The notes below the pieces were generated by a model that saw nothing but the letters and a program-made list of their open reading frames with translations, was not told the origin of the DNA and made no database searches. Positions 1 to 8,325 of a stretch of DNA of 64,000 bases are shown piece by piece. The stretch spans positions 1 through 64,000 of the forward strand of contig PERT01000009.1 of NCBI GenBank assembly GCA_002928955.1, read 5' to 3'. The translations under genes were made by a program, and so were the position numbers. The first letter of the stretch is position 1; each line of letters begins with the position of its first letter. This DNA is from Hyphomicrobium sp. (GTDB taxonomy: Bacteria > Pseudomonadota > Alphaproteobacteria > Rhizobiales > Hyphomicrobiaceae).

Positions 1-10
1 AACCTATGAT

Positions 11-91
11 TCTAGTGTAGCTTTTGCATCTGGCGTTTGGTTTCGAGTCTAGCCCCGAGTGGGGACCAAACGTCAGATGCGCTACACTAGA
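11..91. repeat. Long nested palindrome, copy 1 (REP/MITE-like)
   Basis: An imperfect palindrome of about 81 bp. Outer arms are 11 bp and perfect (11-21 with 81-91, sequence TCTAGTGTAGC). Inner arms are 16 bp with one mismatch (26-41 GCATCTGGCGTTTGGT with 65-80). A small CCCC-GAGT-GGGG hairpin sits in the centre. CTAG lies at both ends (12-15 and 87-90). Related copies lie at 35351-35429 (inverted) and 58773-58846. Ten further bases on the left (1-10) also match the flank of copy 2, so the element may continue beyond the window edge. It lies 60 bp upstream of serS. Confidence 0.85.
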
Positions 92-150
92 CCCGGGCAG
101 CGGCTCGGACTATGACGGCCCAACATCCCTAACGACGCCGAGGCCCGCCC

Positions 151-1446
151 GTGTTCGATATCAAATGGATCCGCGACAACGCCCACGCCTTCGATGCCAG
201 CCTCAAGCGGCGCGGACTTGATCCGCTGAGCGCCGGCCTCATTGCGCTCGACGAACAGCGCCGTGCGAACCTCACGACGCTGCAGGACGCGCAGAGCCGG
301 CGCAACGCGGTGTCGAAGGACATCGGCAAAGCCAAAGCTTCAAGAGACGAGGCGCTTTCGCAGAAGCTGATGGCCGAGGTCGGGGCCCTGAAGGACATCA
401 TCGCCAAGGGTGAGGAGCAGGAGCGGGCGGACAACGCGGCCATCGAGGCGGCGCTCGCGGTGATCCCCAATCTGCCGCGCGACGACGTGCCGGATGGGAA
501 AGACGAGAAGGATAACAGGCAAGTCCGTAAGGTCGGCACGCCGGGCACGTTCGCGTTCAAGCCAAAGCAGCATTTCGAGCTGGGCGAGGCGCTCGGGCTG
601 ATGGATTTCGAGGCGGCCCAGAAGATTTCCGGCGCGCGGTTCGTGGTATTGAAGGGCGCGCTTGCGCGGCTCGAACGGTCCATCGCGCAACTCATGCTCG
701 ACATGCATACCGCGCCGGCCAATGGCCAGCTCGGCGGATACACCGAGCATCAGGTGCCGCTCTTGGTTCGCGATCACGCGGCCTACGGCACCGGTAACCT
801 GCCGAAGTTCGCGGAAGACCTGTTTCAGACGCAAAACGGTTTCTGGCTGATCCCCACCGCCGAAGTCTCGCTGACTAACCTCGTGCGCGAGCAGATCCTC
901 GACGAGGACAAGCTGCCGATGCGGCTGACGGCATGGACGCCGTGCTTCCGGTCCGAGGCGGGTGCAGCGGGGCGCGACACGCGCGGCATGATCCGCCAGC
1001 ATCAGTTCTCCAAGGTCGAACTCGTGTCGATCACCACGCCGGAGGATTCGACCGTCGAGCACGAGCGCATGACGGCCAACGCGGAAGCCGTGTTGAAAAG
1101 GCTCAGCCTGCCATTCCGCACCATGCTGCTCTGCACCGGCGACATGGGCTTCGCCAGCCAGAAGACCTATGACATCGAGGTCTGGCTGCCGGGCCAGGAT
1201 GCCTACCGGGAGATCTCGTCCTGCTCGGTGTGCGGCGACTTCCAGGCGCGTCGCATGTCGGCGCGGTATCGGCCTAGAGGTGGCAAAGACGTCAAGTACG
1301 TACACACGTTGAACGGCTCTGGCCTCGCGGTCGGCCGCACGCTCATCGCTGTCATGGAAAACTATCAGCAGGCCGACGGCAGCATCGTCATTCCCGATGC
1401 GCTGAAGCCGTTTATGGGTGGGGTTGAGATCATAGGTTCGAGGTGA
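151..1446 (+). CDS. serS: Seryl-tRNA synthetase
   Basis: Charges tRNA-Ser (and tRNA-Sec where present) with serine in the cytoplasm. It is a class II aminoacyl-tRNA synthetase. The 431-residue length is normal for the family. Residues about 30-105 form the charged N-terminal helical arm that contacts the t[11 protein letters not shown] is at 236-243, motif 2 with FRSE at 266-269, and motif 3 with [18 protein letters not shown] at 388-405. Translation starts at GTG; the next residues (FDIKWIRDN) match the family N-terminus. It is the first gene of a serS - (broken gene) - surE - nlpD run on the plus strand. A palindromic repeat lies directly upstream. Confidence 0.97.
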   Translation: MFDIKWIRDNAHAFDASLKRRGLDPLSAGLIALDEQRRANLTTLQDAQSRRNAVSKDIGKAKASRDEALSQKLMAEVGALKDIIAKGEEQERADNAAIEAALAVIPNLPRDDVPDGKDEKDNRQVRKVGTPGTFAFKPKQHFELGEALGLMDFEAAQKISGARFVVLKGALARLERSIAQLMLDMHTAPANGQLGGYTEHQVPLLVRDHAAYGTGNLPKFAEDLFQTQNGFWLIPTAEVSLTNLVREQILDEDKLPMRLTAWTPCFRSEAGAAGRDTRGMIRQHQFSKVELVSITTPEDSTVEHERMTANAEAVLKRLSLPFRTMLLCTGDMGFASQKTYDIEVWLPGQDAYREISSCSVCGDFQARRMSARYRPRGGKDVKYVHTLNGSGLAVGRTLIAVMENYQQADGSIVIPDALKPFMGGVEIIGSR

Positions 1447-1457
1447 CAAGGAAGGAG

Positions 1458-1835
1458 ATGGGGCCTGTGGGGATCGAGTCGCATCGAGATTTGATCGTCT
1501 GACAGAAGGCCATGGGTCTTGCTGCCGAGGTCTACCGGCTGGCGAAGCTCATGCCCAAAGTGGAGGAGTTTAGGCTTACCAGTCAGCTGATCCGGGCCGC
1601 AGCATCCGTTCCAGCGAACATTGCGGAGGGGCATGCACGCGGTACGCGAAAAGATTGCGCGAACTTCGTCAGCATCGCGCGTGGTTCGCTCGCCGGGACA
1701 GAAACGTTTCTGATATTGGCGACGACTGTTGGTCTATTGAAACCGGATGATACCGCTGTTGCGCGGGCGCTTTGTGAAGAGATCAGCAAGATGTTGTCAT
1801 CGTTGCTCAACCGGCTCCGCGAACCCACCCCTTGA
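1458..1835 (+). pseudogene. Four-helix-bundle protein (23S rRNA IVP-like), interrupted by in-frame TGA
   Basis: Belongs to the small four-helix-bundle family first seen in 23S rRNA intervening sequences (TIGR02436/PF05635); its function is unknown. Motifs NIAEGHARGTRKDCANF and RGSLAGTETFL are clear. The open frame from ATG 1512 gives only 107 residues. Upstream in the same frame, ATG 1458 is preceded by an AAGGAG ribosome-binding site at about 1449-1455 and encodes MGPVGIESHRDLIV, then TGA at 1500-1502, then QKAMGLA. The family normally reads RDLxVWQKA here, so the TGA replaces the conserved Trp codon TGG. Either this is a recent nonsense mutation, or reinitiation at 1512 yields a protein lacking part of helix 1. 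The rest of the frame is intact. Confidence 0.8.
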
Positions 1836-1860
1836 AGTCTTGTTCTTGCGGCCTGAACTC

Positions 1861-1909
1861 CCTGTCACCTGTCACCTGTCACCTGTAACCTAGCACCTGT
1901 CACCTGATA
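1861..1909. repeat. Tandem heptamer repeat, 7 x CCTGTCA
   Basis: Seven head-to-tail 7-bp units of CCTGTCA: units 1, 2, 3 and 6 are perfect, and units 4, 5 and 7 carry one or two changes. They fill the gap between the four-helix-bundle gene and surE, ending 17 bp before the surE start. Such heptamers are prone to slippage. No gene overlaps them. Confidence 0.9.
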
Positions 1910-1926
1910 CGGCTAACCTTCACACC

Positions 1927-2703
1927 ATGCGCATTCTTGTCACCAATGACGACGGCATCAACGCGCCGGGGCTGCACGCGCTGCGGGCGATCGCGGCCGA
2001 GTTGACCGACGACGTGTGGGTGGTGGCGCCCGAGACCAACCAATCGGGCGCCTCGCACTCGCTGACGCTGCACGAGCCGTTGCGCGTGCGCGAGGTCAGC
2101 GATCGCGTCTATGCGGTGAAGGGTACGCCCACGGACTGCGTGATCATGGGCGTGCGCCATATCCTGAAGGACGAGCCGCCGACACTCGTTCTGTCGGGCG
2201 TCAACCGTGGCGCCAACATCGCCGAGGATGTCACCTATTCGGGCACAATCGCCGGCGCCATCGAGGGCACGCTGTTGGGCGTCCGCTCGATCGCCTTGAG
2301 CCTGACAACGGGGTTCGACCCCGAAGGCCGTTTCCACTGGGAGACCGCGTTGGTGCACGGCCCGGGGCTCATCAAGACACTGCTGGCCGAAGACTTCGGT
2401 CCCGGTATCCTGATGAATGTGAACTTCCCCGATCTTCCGCAAGATCGCGTCGGCGCAATTGTCGTGACAACCCAGGGTAAGCGCGACCCTGGTCTCCTGC
2501 ATATCGACGAGCGCGCCGACACCTGGGGCACGCCCTATTACTGGCTCGGCTTCGAACGGCGGAAATCGAATCCCAGCGAAGGCACCGATTTGTGGGCCAT
2601 CTATAAGGGTTTCATCTCGGTCACGCCGCTGTCGGTGAACCTCACGCACCGGGCGTCCCTCGACGCTCTCGCCAAGCGGTTCGAGCCCAGCGATCGCGCG
2701 TGA
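1927..2703 (+). CDS. surE: 5'-nucleotidase SurE
   Basis: A metal-dependent survival protein that dephosphorylates nucleoside 5'- and 3'-monophosphates. The N-terminus MRILVTNDDG carries the two metal-binding aspartates (D8, D9). The later motifs ETNQSGASHS and LSGVNRGANIAEDVTYSG are the conserved metal and phosphate loops. The length of 258 residues is typical. In many proteobacteria surE is followed by pcm and then nlpD; here nlpD follows directly, with no pcm between them. ATG 1927 follows the heptamer repeat and has no strong ribosome-binding site, but the family N-terminus fixes the start. Confidence 0.96.
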   Translation: MRILVTNDDGINAPGLHALRAIAAELTDDVWVVAPETNQSGASHSLTLHEPLRVREVSDRVYAVKGTPTDCVIMGVRHILKDEPPTLVLSGVNRGANIAEDVTYSGTIAGAIEGTLLGVRSIALSLTTGFDPEGRFHWETALVHGPGLIKTLLAEDFGPGILMNVNFPDLPQDRVGAIVVTTQGKRDPGLLHIDERADTWGTPYYWLGFERRKSNPSEGTDLWAIYKGFISVTPLSVNLTHRASLDALAKRFEPSDRA

Positions 2704-3128
2704 TCCGAGGACGTCGGCTGATCAAAAACGACGCTTGCCTGCCACCTGTCCGCCGCAACCCGGTCGACATGGCGGCGCAATCGCCGTGTATCCATTGCCC
2801 CATGGTGCGGGGCATCTTGTTTCTCACTCCGCTCGTTGCATGGCGTGTCGAGTTCGGAACTCGGTCTGGATCGGACTCGGTGGAGGCCGTTACAGCCAAT
2901 GGATTTGGGGCGTTTTATTGCGCACGGTAGAAATTCAAGTTGAGACCCGCTGCAGGCTGGCCGGAGTGGTGGTTCGGAAGTTCGCTCAGGTCCTGGACCG
3001 CTGAATAAGCGAACTTTCGAACATGACGCCACACTGATCGAATGATGACACTCGTGTCCTACTCGTTGGCGAAGTTTGGTCGAGTTTGCGGCAAAGGCGG
3101 CAAGCTTCGCGAACGAGACCCGAGGTCG
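2704..3128. other. Gene-free stretch between surE and the LytM lipoprotein gene
   Basis: About 425 bp where pcm would be expected. Short open frames on both strands here have no recognisable similarity to protein-L-isoaspartate methyltransferase and no good ribosome-binding sites. I see no repeat or hairpin. The regulatory sites just before the next gene are listed separately. Confidence 0.6.
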
Positions 3129-3144
3129 TTAATCCGGCATTAAC
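3129..3144 (+). promoter_or_regulatory. CtrA-type binding site
   Basis: TTAA (3129-3132), seven bases, then TTAAC (3140-3144): an exact match to the full CtrA consensus TTAA-N7-TTAAC of alphaproteobacteria. It lies 41 bp upstream of the chosen start of the LytM lipoprotein gene, a sensible place for promoter control. It also supports the short start (3185) over an upstream extension of the frame. Confidence 0.7.
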
Positions 3145-3158
3145 CGATCGACGGTTAA
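3140..3158. promoter_or_regulatory. Inverted repeat overlapping the CtrA box
   Basis: TTAACCG, five bases, CGGTTAA: a perfect 7-bp inverted repeat whose left half is shared with the second half-site of the CtrA box, followed by TTAATTAA (3155-3162). It could be a second regulator's operator or an extra pair of CtrA half-sites. Confidence 0.5.
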
Positions 3159-3184
3159 TTAAGGTGGGTGAAGAGGTGCGTAAC

Positions 3185-4684
3185 ATGATGCGTGCAATGT
3201 GTTCAGTGTCGAGAGAGCGCCGCCGGGCCGTCCGGTCATGGGCGCTGGTTTCGGTTTCATTGGCCGTTCTTGGTGGCGGGTGCAGTGCCGATGTGGCGCG
3301 CTTCGACTTCCCCGGCTTTGCCGCTTCAGACAAGAACGCTTCAAGTTCTATCCCGCGCCCGTCCGCATCGCTTCGCTCAGGCGGATCGGGTCTGATCGGG
3401 GCCAACAGCAAGGCCGTGCAGGACGGCGGCGATAGCCGATCAACCTATGTGCCGGCGGCACCCATCAGCGACAGCGGTGTCAAGTTGGCAGCACTGCCTG
3501 AGCCGGTTGCGCCGGCATCGCGGGCACCGGGCTACACCGAACCCAAGAAAATCCAGCCCTTGGCAAAGTCGCCGGACGTGGCGACGTCAGCCGCGCCTAT
3601 AGGCGGGCAGACAATCGAGGTGCAGTCAGGCGACACCCTGTTCGGCCTTTCCAAGAAGCATAGAGTTTCAGTCGCCGAACTCATGTCGGTCAACAGCCTC
3701 GCCAATGCCAATCTGAAGCCGGGACAGAAACTCCTGCTGCCGGCCGCCGGTGGTCCGTTTAAGCCAGGAGTGAAGACCCATCCGGCCGAGGTCGCAACCG
3801 CGACGGGTGCGGCGGTTGGTGCAGCCAGGACGGCGACCGTGCCCGCCAAGGCCGCGAACTGGGACGGCAGCTACACCGTGAAGCAAGGTGACTCGATTTA
3901 TGCGATTGCCCGCCAGTATCGCATCGCGAAGGACGAACTGCAGCAGGCCAACGGCATCACTGATCCGTTGAAGGTAAGGCCAGGGACCGTGTTGAAAGTG
4001 CCGACAGCCGGGGGCTCGTCTTCGGTGGCGTCCGTGACACCGGCGACCGTCACGCCCGATTCGAGGAACGCGCGTGACGTGCCATCGGCACAACCGGAAG
4101 CGACCGCCGTGGCCCCGCGCGTCATTCAATCGACCACTCAGCCGACGATCATCAACGGCGAAAGGAAAGTGGCGGCGCGGACCGACACCGCGAACGATGC
4201 GGGAATCGATGCACCTGGAGTGCCGGCAACGATATCCGAGCCGGGAAAGGTTGAACCTTCCAAAGGCGAGCAGACCGCAGCGGCCACTGCCTCTGTTGCG
4301 TCCAACGGCAAGCTGCGCTGGCCGGTCAAGGGCAAGGTTCTCGCCTCTTTCGGGCCGCGGTCTGACGGCACGCACAATGACGGGGTCAATCTTTCAGTTC
4401 CACTTGGCACCGAAGTGCATGCGGCCGAGAGCGGTGTCGTCGCGTACGCCGGATCCGAGCTCAAGGGTTACGGCAACCTGATCCTGGTTCGTCACGACAA
4501 CGGTTGGGTCACCGCATACGCCCACAACGACGAGCTGATCGTGAAACGCGGCGATCGCGTGAAGCGCGGACAAGTTCTGGCCAAGGCTGGCAAGAGCGGC
4601 CAGGTCGATCAGCCGCAGGTTCACTTCGAGTTGCGCCAGGGATCAAAGCCGGTCGACCCGACACCGTTTATGGAAAGATTGTGA
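3185..4684 (+). CDS. nlpD: NlpD/DipM-type lipoprotein: LysM-LysM-degenerate LytM (M23)
   Basis: An envelope protein of 499 residues from ATG 3185 (ATG 3188 also possible). A basic N-region and hydrophobic stretch end in a lipobox-like LGGGC with Cys33. A low-complexity linker precedes two LysM peptidoglycan-binding domains (about 142-186 and 229-273), a second linker, and a C-terminal M23/LytM domain (about 377-492). The zinc site is degenerate: HxGxD is replaced by NxGxN (N398, N402), and the HxH motif reads QVH at 478-480. This is the state seen in EnvC/NlpD-type proteins, which activate murein amidases rather than cutting peptidoglycan. That suggests a role in septum splitting. A CtrA box lies upstream and a terminator follows. 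Confidence 0.88.
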   Translation: MMRAMCSVSRERRRAVRSWALVSVSLAVLGGGCSADVARFDFPGFAASDKNASSSIPRPSASLRSGGSGLIGANSKAVQDGGDSRSTYVPAAPISDSGVKLAALPEPVAPASRAPGYTEPKKIQPLAKSPDVATSAAPIGGQTIEVQSGDTLFGLSKKHRVSVAELMSVNSLANANLKPGQKLLLPAAGGPFKPGVKTHPAEVATATGAAVGAARTATVPAKAANWDGSYTVKQGDSIYAIARQYRIAKDELQQANGITDPLKVRPGTVLKVPTAGGSSSVASVTPATVTPDSRNARDVPSAQPEATAVAPRVIQSTTQPTIINGERKVAARTDTANDAGIDAPGVPATISEPGKVEPSKGEQTAAATASVASNGKLRWPVKGKVLASFGPRSDGTHNDGVNLSVPLGTEVHAAESGVVAYAGSELKGYGNLILVRHDNGWVTAYAHNDELIVKRGDRVKRGQVLAKAGKSGQVDQPQVHFELRQGSKPVDPTPFMERL

Positions 4685-4731
4685 GGCAGGTGAGTTCGCC
4701 GCAGCGCCGGTCACGCGTCTGATACATGCGC

Positions 4732-4764
4732 GCCGCGGGTGCCGAACCGCGGCTTTGTTTTTTT
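4732..4764 (+). terminator. Rho-independent terminator after nlpD
   Basis: Perfect 7-bp stem GCCGCGG (4732-4738) with CCGCGGC (4747-4753), an 8-base loop, then a T-rich run (4754-4764). It ends the plus-strand serS-surE-nlpD run. Confidence 0.85.
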
Positions 4765-4992
4765 CCGGGCTACCAGCCTCGAATGGACTTGCTACAGTGA
4801 GGCAATACGCGTGCTTTTGAGCCGACTTTGTGCGTCCGCCCATCTCGCGGTCTCATCGCGCCAGTGTCGCGTCGCGCCAAGATCGAACCGGGTCGCGGCT
4901 ATAATGCGAATTGGGCGCGACGGGCCACTCGTCATTGCGATGCCTCTGGGTGCTAAGCTCTGACACTCGGGCATCATTCCTATGTGCCTCAG
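4765..4992. other. Convergent intergenic region with no gene
   Basis: Lies between the nlpD terminator and the 3' end of the minus-strand ATPase gene (whole gene-free gap 4685-4992). It contains the 16-mer CTATAATGCGAATTGG at 4899-4914, which recurs with two changes on the other side of the ATPase gene (5950-5965). Nothing else is recognisable. Confidence 0.5.
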
Positions 4993-5904
4993 CTACTCGG
5001 TCTTGAGTTTGGCGCCGAGCCGCCCGGCAAGATCTTGGATGAACTGCCAGGCCACGCGGCCCGACCGGCCGCCGCGCGTCATCGACCATTCCAGCGCCTC
5101 GCGGTCGAGCTGGTCCTGCGCCATGCCGAGCCCGTGATAGGCCGCGTAGCCGCGCACCATATCCAGGTAGTCGTCCTGCGAGCCATTGTGGAACCCGAGC
5201 CAGAGGCCGAACCGGTCAGACAGCGAGACCTTCTCCTCGACGGCCTCCGACGGATTGATTGCCGTCGAGCGCTCATTATCGACCATGTCGCGCGGCATGA
5301 GGTGGCGGCGGTTTGAGGTGGCATAGAAGATCACGTTCTCCGGCCGACCTTCGATGCCACCTTCCAGCACGGCCTTCAGCGACTTGTAGCTCGTGTCGTC
5401 GCGGTCGAAGGAGAGATCGTCGCAGAATACGATGAAGCGGTGCCGGCTTGCGCGGACATGGCCGAGGCACCGGGGCAGCGACGCGATATCCTCGCGATGG
5501 ATCTCGATGAGCTTCAGTTGGCCCATCCGAATCTCCTGCGGGGAGCCGGGCGGATGTACCCTTGATTGCACCGCCGCCGCGCCGATGAAAGCATGTGCGG
5601 CTTTCACCAGCGAGGATTTTCCCATGCCGCGGGCCCCCCACAGCAAGGCATTGTTGGCTGGCAGCCCGCGGGCGAAGCGCTCGGTATTGTCGATCAGCTG
5701 GTCGGCTGCGCGCGAGATGCCCTTCAACAGGGTAAGCGGAACCCGGTTGACAGCCGGTACGGCTTGGAAGCCCTCCGGGTCGGCGTGCCAGACAAAGGCT
5801 TCGGCTGCGTCGAAATCGGGGGGCGCGGGCGCCGCAGGCGCAAGTCGTTCGAGGGCGGCGGCGATGCGGTCGAGCTGCGACATCAGGATATTGTCGTCGA
5901 TCAT
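4993..5904 (-). CDS. DUF815-family AAA ATPase
   Basis: A predicted cytoplasmic ATPase of 303 residues whose family role is not established. The N-terminal 80 residues are helical. Walker A is GARGMGKSS at 90-98, Walker B is FIVFCDDLSF at 157-166, and a sensor-like ATSNRRH is at about 195-201. The C-terminal part is a helical lid containing DRFGLWLGF, typical of the DUF815 group. It is transcribed opposite to nlpD and yajC. ATG 5904 gives the expected family length. Its substrate or partner cannot be told from the sequence. Confidence 0.88.
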   Translation of the reverse strand: MIDDNILMSQLDRIAAALERLAPAAPAPPDFDAAEAFVWHADPEGFQAVPAVNRVPLTLLKGISRAADQLIDNTERFARGLPANNALLWGARGMGKSSLVKAAHAFIGAAAVQSRVHPPGSPQEIRMGQLKLIEIHREDIASLPRCLGHVRASRHRFIVFCDDLSFDRDDTSYKSLKAVLEGGIEGRPENVIFYATSNRRHLMPRDMVDNERSTAINPSEAVEEKVSLSDRFGLWLGFHNGSQDDYLDMVRGYAAYHGLGMAQDQLDREALEWSMTRGGRSGRVAWQFIQDLAGRLGAKLKTE

Positions 5905-6167
5905 GGCAGTTGTCCCGGCTCAGCTCGAGAGGTAACGCTAGACGGGGGTCTATAGCGCGAATTGGATACGAAACTCCATCCGCCAGATCGCCTTGCCGCA
6001 ACTCCGGCAGTACGGGCACCATGCCGCTGTTGCAAATGGAGACCTGGAGCTTATAGTCCGGCCCAAATCGAGGTGCGGAGCGGGTGAGACAAGGTCTCGC
6101 CGGTACCGTGCCCGTTTGCCATGTCAACCTTAGTCTCGTCGACGCGACCCCAGGGAATTCCGCCCCC

Positions 6168-6506
6168 ATGTTTCTGATCGATCCTGCCTATGCTCAAGGT
6201 GCAACCCCAGGCGGCGACCCGCTGACGGGCCTGTTGATCCCCATGCTGCTGATGATGGCCATCTTCTACTTCCTGGTCATCCGGCCGCAGTCTGATCGGG
6301 CCAAGAAGCATCGCGAAATGATCGACAAGGTGCGTCGCGGCGACACCGTCGTCACGTCCGGCGGGTTCGTCGGCAAGGTGCTGCGTGTGCCCGATAATTC
6401 CGACGAGGTCGAGGTGGAATTGTCGGACCAGATGAAGGTTCGTGTCCTCAAGAGCACTCTGTTGGACGTGCGTTCGAAGGGCGAGCCGGTCAAGGAACCG
6501 ACGTGA
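6168..6506 (+). CDS. yajC: Sec translocon accessory subunit YajC
   Basis: A small inner-membrane protein of 112 residues that associates with SecD-SecF. A single membrane helix (GLLIPMLLMMAIFYFLVI, about residues 19-36) is followed by the conserved RPQ and a small beta-rich cytoplasmic domain with GDTVVTSGGFVGKV. The frame is open upstream to 6084, but ATG 6168 (MFLIDPAYAQ) matches the family start and length. It begins the yajC-secD-secF operon. Confidence 0.95.
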   Translation: MFLIDPAYAQGATPGGDPLTGLLIPMLLMMAIFYFLVIRPQSDRAKKHREMIDKVRRGDTVVTSGGFVGKVLRVPDNSDEVEVELSDQMKVRVLKSTLLDVRSKGEPVKEPT

Positions 6507-6595
6507 ACTTACTCGGCATCGCTCTCCGCTGCACAACGCATATTCGTGAAACGCGCCGTCCACGTGTCGGCGGTCAATGAAAGACAAATCGGTCC

Positions 6596-8236
6596 ATGCT
6601 GCATTTCTCACGCTGGAAGGTGATCTCGATCCTGGCGGCTTGCGTCATGGCTGGTCTTTTCGCATTGCCGAACTTTTTCGCGAAAGAGACAGTTGTCGGC
6701 TGGCCCTCGTTCCTGCCCAAGAAGCAGCTCGCGCTCGGCCTCGATTTGCGCGGAGGCGCGCACCTGCTGCTCGGCATGGACACCAGCGAATTGAAGACCG
6801 ACTGGTTGAAGGCGTTGCGCGAGGACACCCGCCGCACACTTCTTGAATTGAACAAGGGGCGTGAGCAGAAAATCGCGTTTTCGCCCGCCACGGTAACCGG
6901 CGGCGGCGTGCAGGTACGGATCACCAAGCCCGAAGACGCCGAAACGGCGCTCAGGGAGTTGCGCAAGCTGGTGCAGCCAATCGGCGGGGCGGTATTCGGT
7001 GGCAGCGGTAACGACATCGATGTGACGCAAGGCACCGAGCCGGGCCTGATCACACTGAAGCCCACCGAGCCGGGCCTGTTCAACCGGGTGACGCTGGCCA
7101 TGAGTGCGGCAATCGAGACCATCAACCGGCGTATCAACAGCCTTGGTACGGCCGAGGCGACGGTTGTCCGGCAGGGCCGCGACCGCATTCTCATCCAGTA
7201 TCCGGGGCTCCAGGACACCAAGGAGCTCAAGGAGCTGATCGGCAAGACCGCCAAGCTGACTTTCCATGCCGTGCACCCTCAGACATCGGCCGAAGAAGCC
7301 AAGCTGACGCGCGTGCCGAATGGGTACAAGATTTTCGCCGGCGACCGGCGCGGCGAGCAAGGCGAGTTTCTGTTGCAGGAAGCGCCCGTCGTGTCTGGCG
7401 AGGATCTGGTTGATGCGCAACCCGGCTTCGATCAGCGCACCAACGAGGCAATCATCTCGTTCCGCTTCAACAGAAAAGGCGCCACCGGGTTCGGAAAGTG
7501 GACCACCGAAAATGTCGGAGCGCCGTTTGCGATCGTGCTCGACAATCAAGTCCTGTCGGCCCCCGTGGTACGCGAACCGATCTTGGGCGGTTCTGGCCAG
7601 ATTTCCGGCAGCTTCACCGTAGAAAGCGCCAATGCGCTCGCCATTCAGCTGCGATCCGGCGCGCTGCCCGCCCCGCTGACAATTGTCGAAGAACGCACCG
7701 TCGGCCCGTCGCTCGGCGCCGACAGCATCGAGGCCGGAAAGACAGCGGCTCTCATCGGCTCGCTGGCCACCCTCGCCATGACGATCACGGCCTACGGTAC
7801 GTTCGGCGTCTACGCCGTCATTGCGCTCCTGATCAACGGCCTGATGATCGTCGCCCTGATGTCGGTGATCGGATCGACCCTGACGCTGCCCGGCATCGCC
7901 GGCCTCGTTCTCACCATTGGCATGGCGGTCGACGCGAACGTACTGATCTACGAGCGGATCCGCGAGGAGTTGCGCGCCGGCAAAGGCGCTATTGCAGCGA
8001 TTGATGCTGGCTTCACGCGCGCCATCGTCACCATCGCCGATAGCCAGCTGACCACGCTGGTCGCCGCCTTCATCATGTTCTGGCTCGGCTCTGGCCCGAT
8101 CCGCGGCTTCGCCGTGACCTTGACCATCGGCATCTTCACATCCGTGTTCACGGCGGTGACGGTGACGCGGCTCCTTGTCTCGCTTTGGCTTCGCAACGCG
8201 AAATCGAGATCCAACCGCATCGAGGTTCCTATCTGA
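6596..8236 (+). CDS. secD: Protein translocase subunit SecD
   Basis: An inner-membrane RND-type subunit that uses the proton gradient to aid late steps of Sec export. It is 546 residues long: TM1 at about 9-27, then the conserved GLDLRGG motif, a large periplasmic P1 domain, and five C-terminal membrane helices containing the conserved TVGPSLGADSI entry and GMAVDANVLIYERIREE, with the aspartate important for proton flow. The start ATG 6596 lies 89 bp after yajC. Confidence 0.97.
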   Translation: MLHFSRWKVISILAACVMAGLFALPNFFAKETVVGWPSFLPKKQLALGLDLRGGAHLLLGMDTSELKTDWLKALREDTRRTLLELNKGREQKIAFSPATVTGGGVQVRITKPEDAETALRELRKLVQPIGGAVFGGSGNDIDVTQGTEPGLITLKPTEPGLFNRVTLAMSAAIETINRRINSLGTAEATVVRQGRDRILIQYPGLQDTKELKELIGKTAKLTFHAVHPQTSAEEAKLTRVPNGYKIFAGDRRGEQGEFLLQEAPVVSGEDLVDAQPGFDQRTNEAIISFRFNRKGATGFGKWTTENVGAPFAIVLDNQVLSAPVVREPILGGSGQISGSFTVESANALAIQLRSGALPAPLTIVEERTVGPSLGADSIEAGKTAALIGSLATLAMTITAYGTFGVYAVIALLINGLMIVALMSVIGSTLTLPGIAGLVLTIGMAVDANVLIYERIREELRAGKGAIAAIDAGFTRAIVTIADSQLTTLVAAFIMFWLGSGPIRGFAVTLTIGIFTSVFTAVTVTRLLVSLWLRNAKSRSNRIEVPI

Positions 8237-8243
8237 CGTTGCC

Positions 8244-8278
8244 GGGTCTTAGGCGTTTCACGGCCTGGCTAGACCCGA
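8244..8278 (+). promoter_or_regulatory. Hairpin between secD and secF
   Basis: CGGGTCT (8244-8250) pairs perfectly with AGACCCG (8272-8278). An inner AGGC/GCCT stem is separated by small bulges. There is no T-run, so it is more likely an mRNA-processing or stability element in the secD-secF transcript than a terminator. Confidence 0.45.
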
Positions 8279-8325
8279 CCCAAATTCCCGCGTGAGCTGC
8301 GGCTCCGCGTATCGAGAGGCACGGC

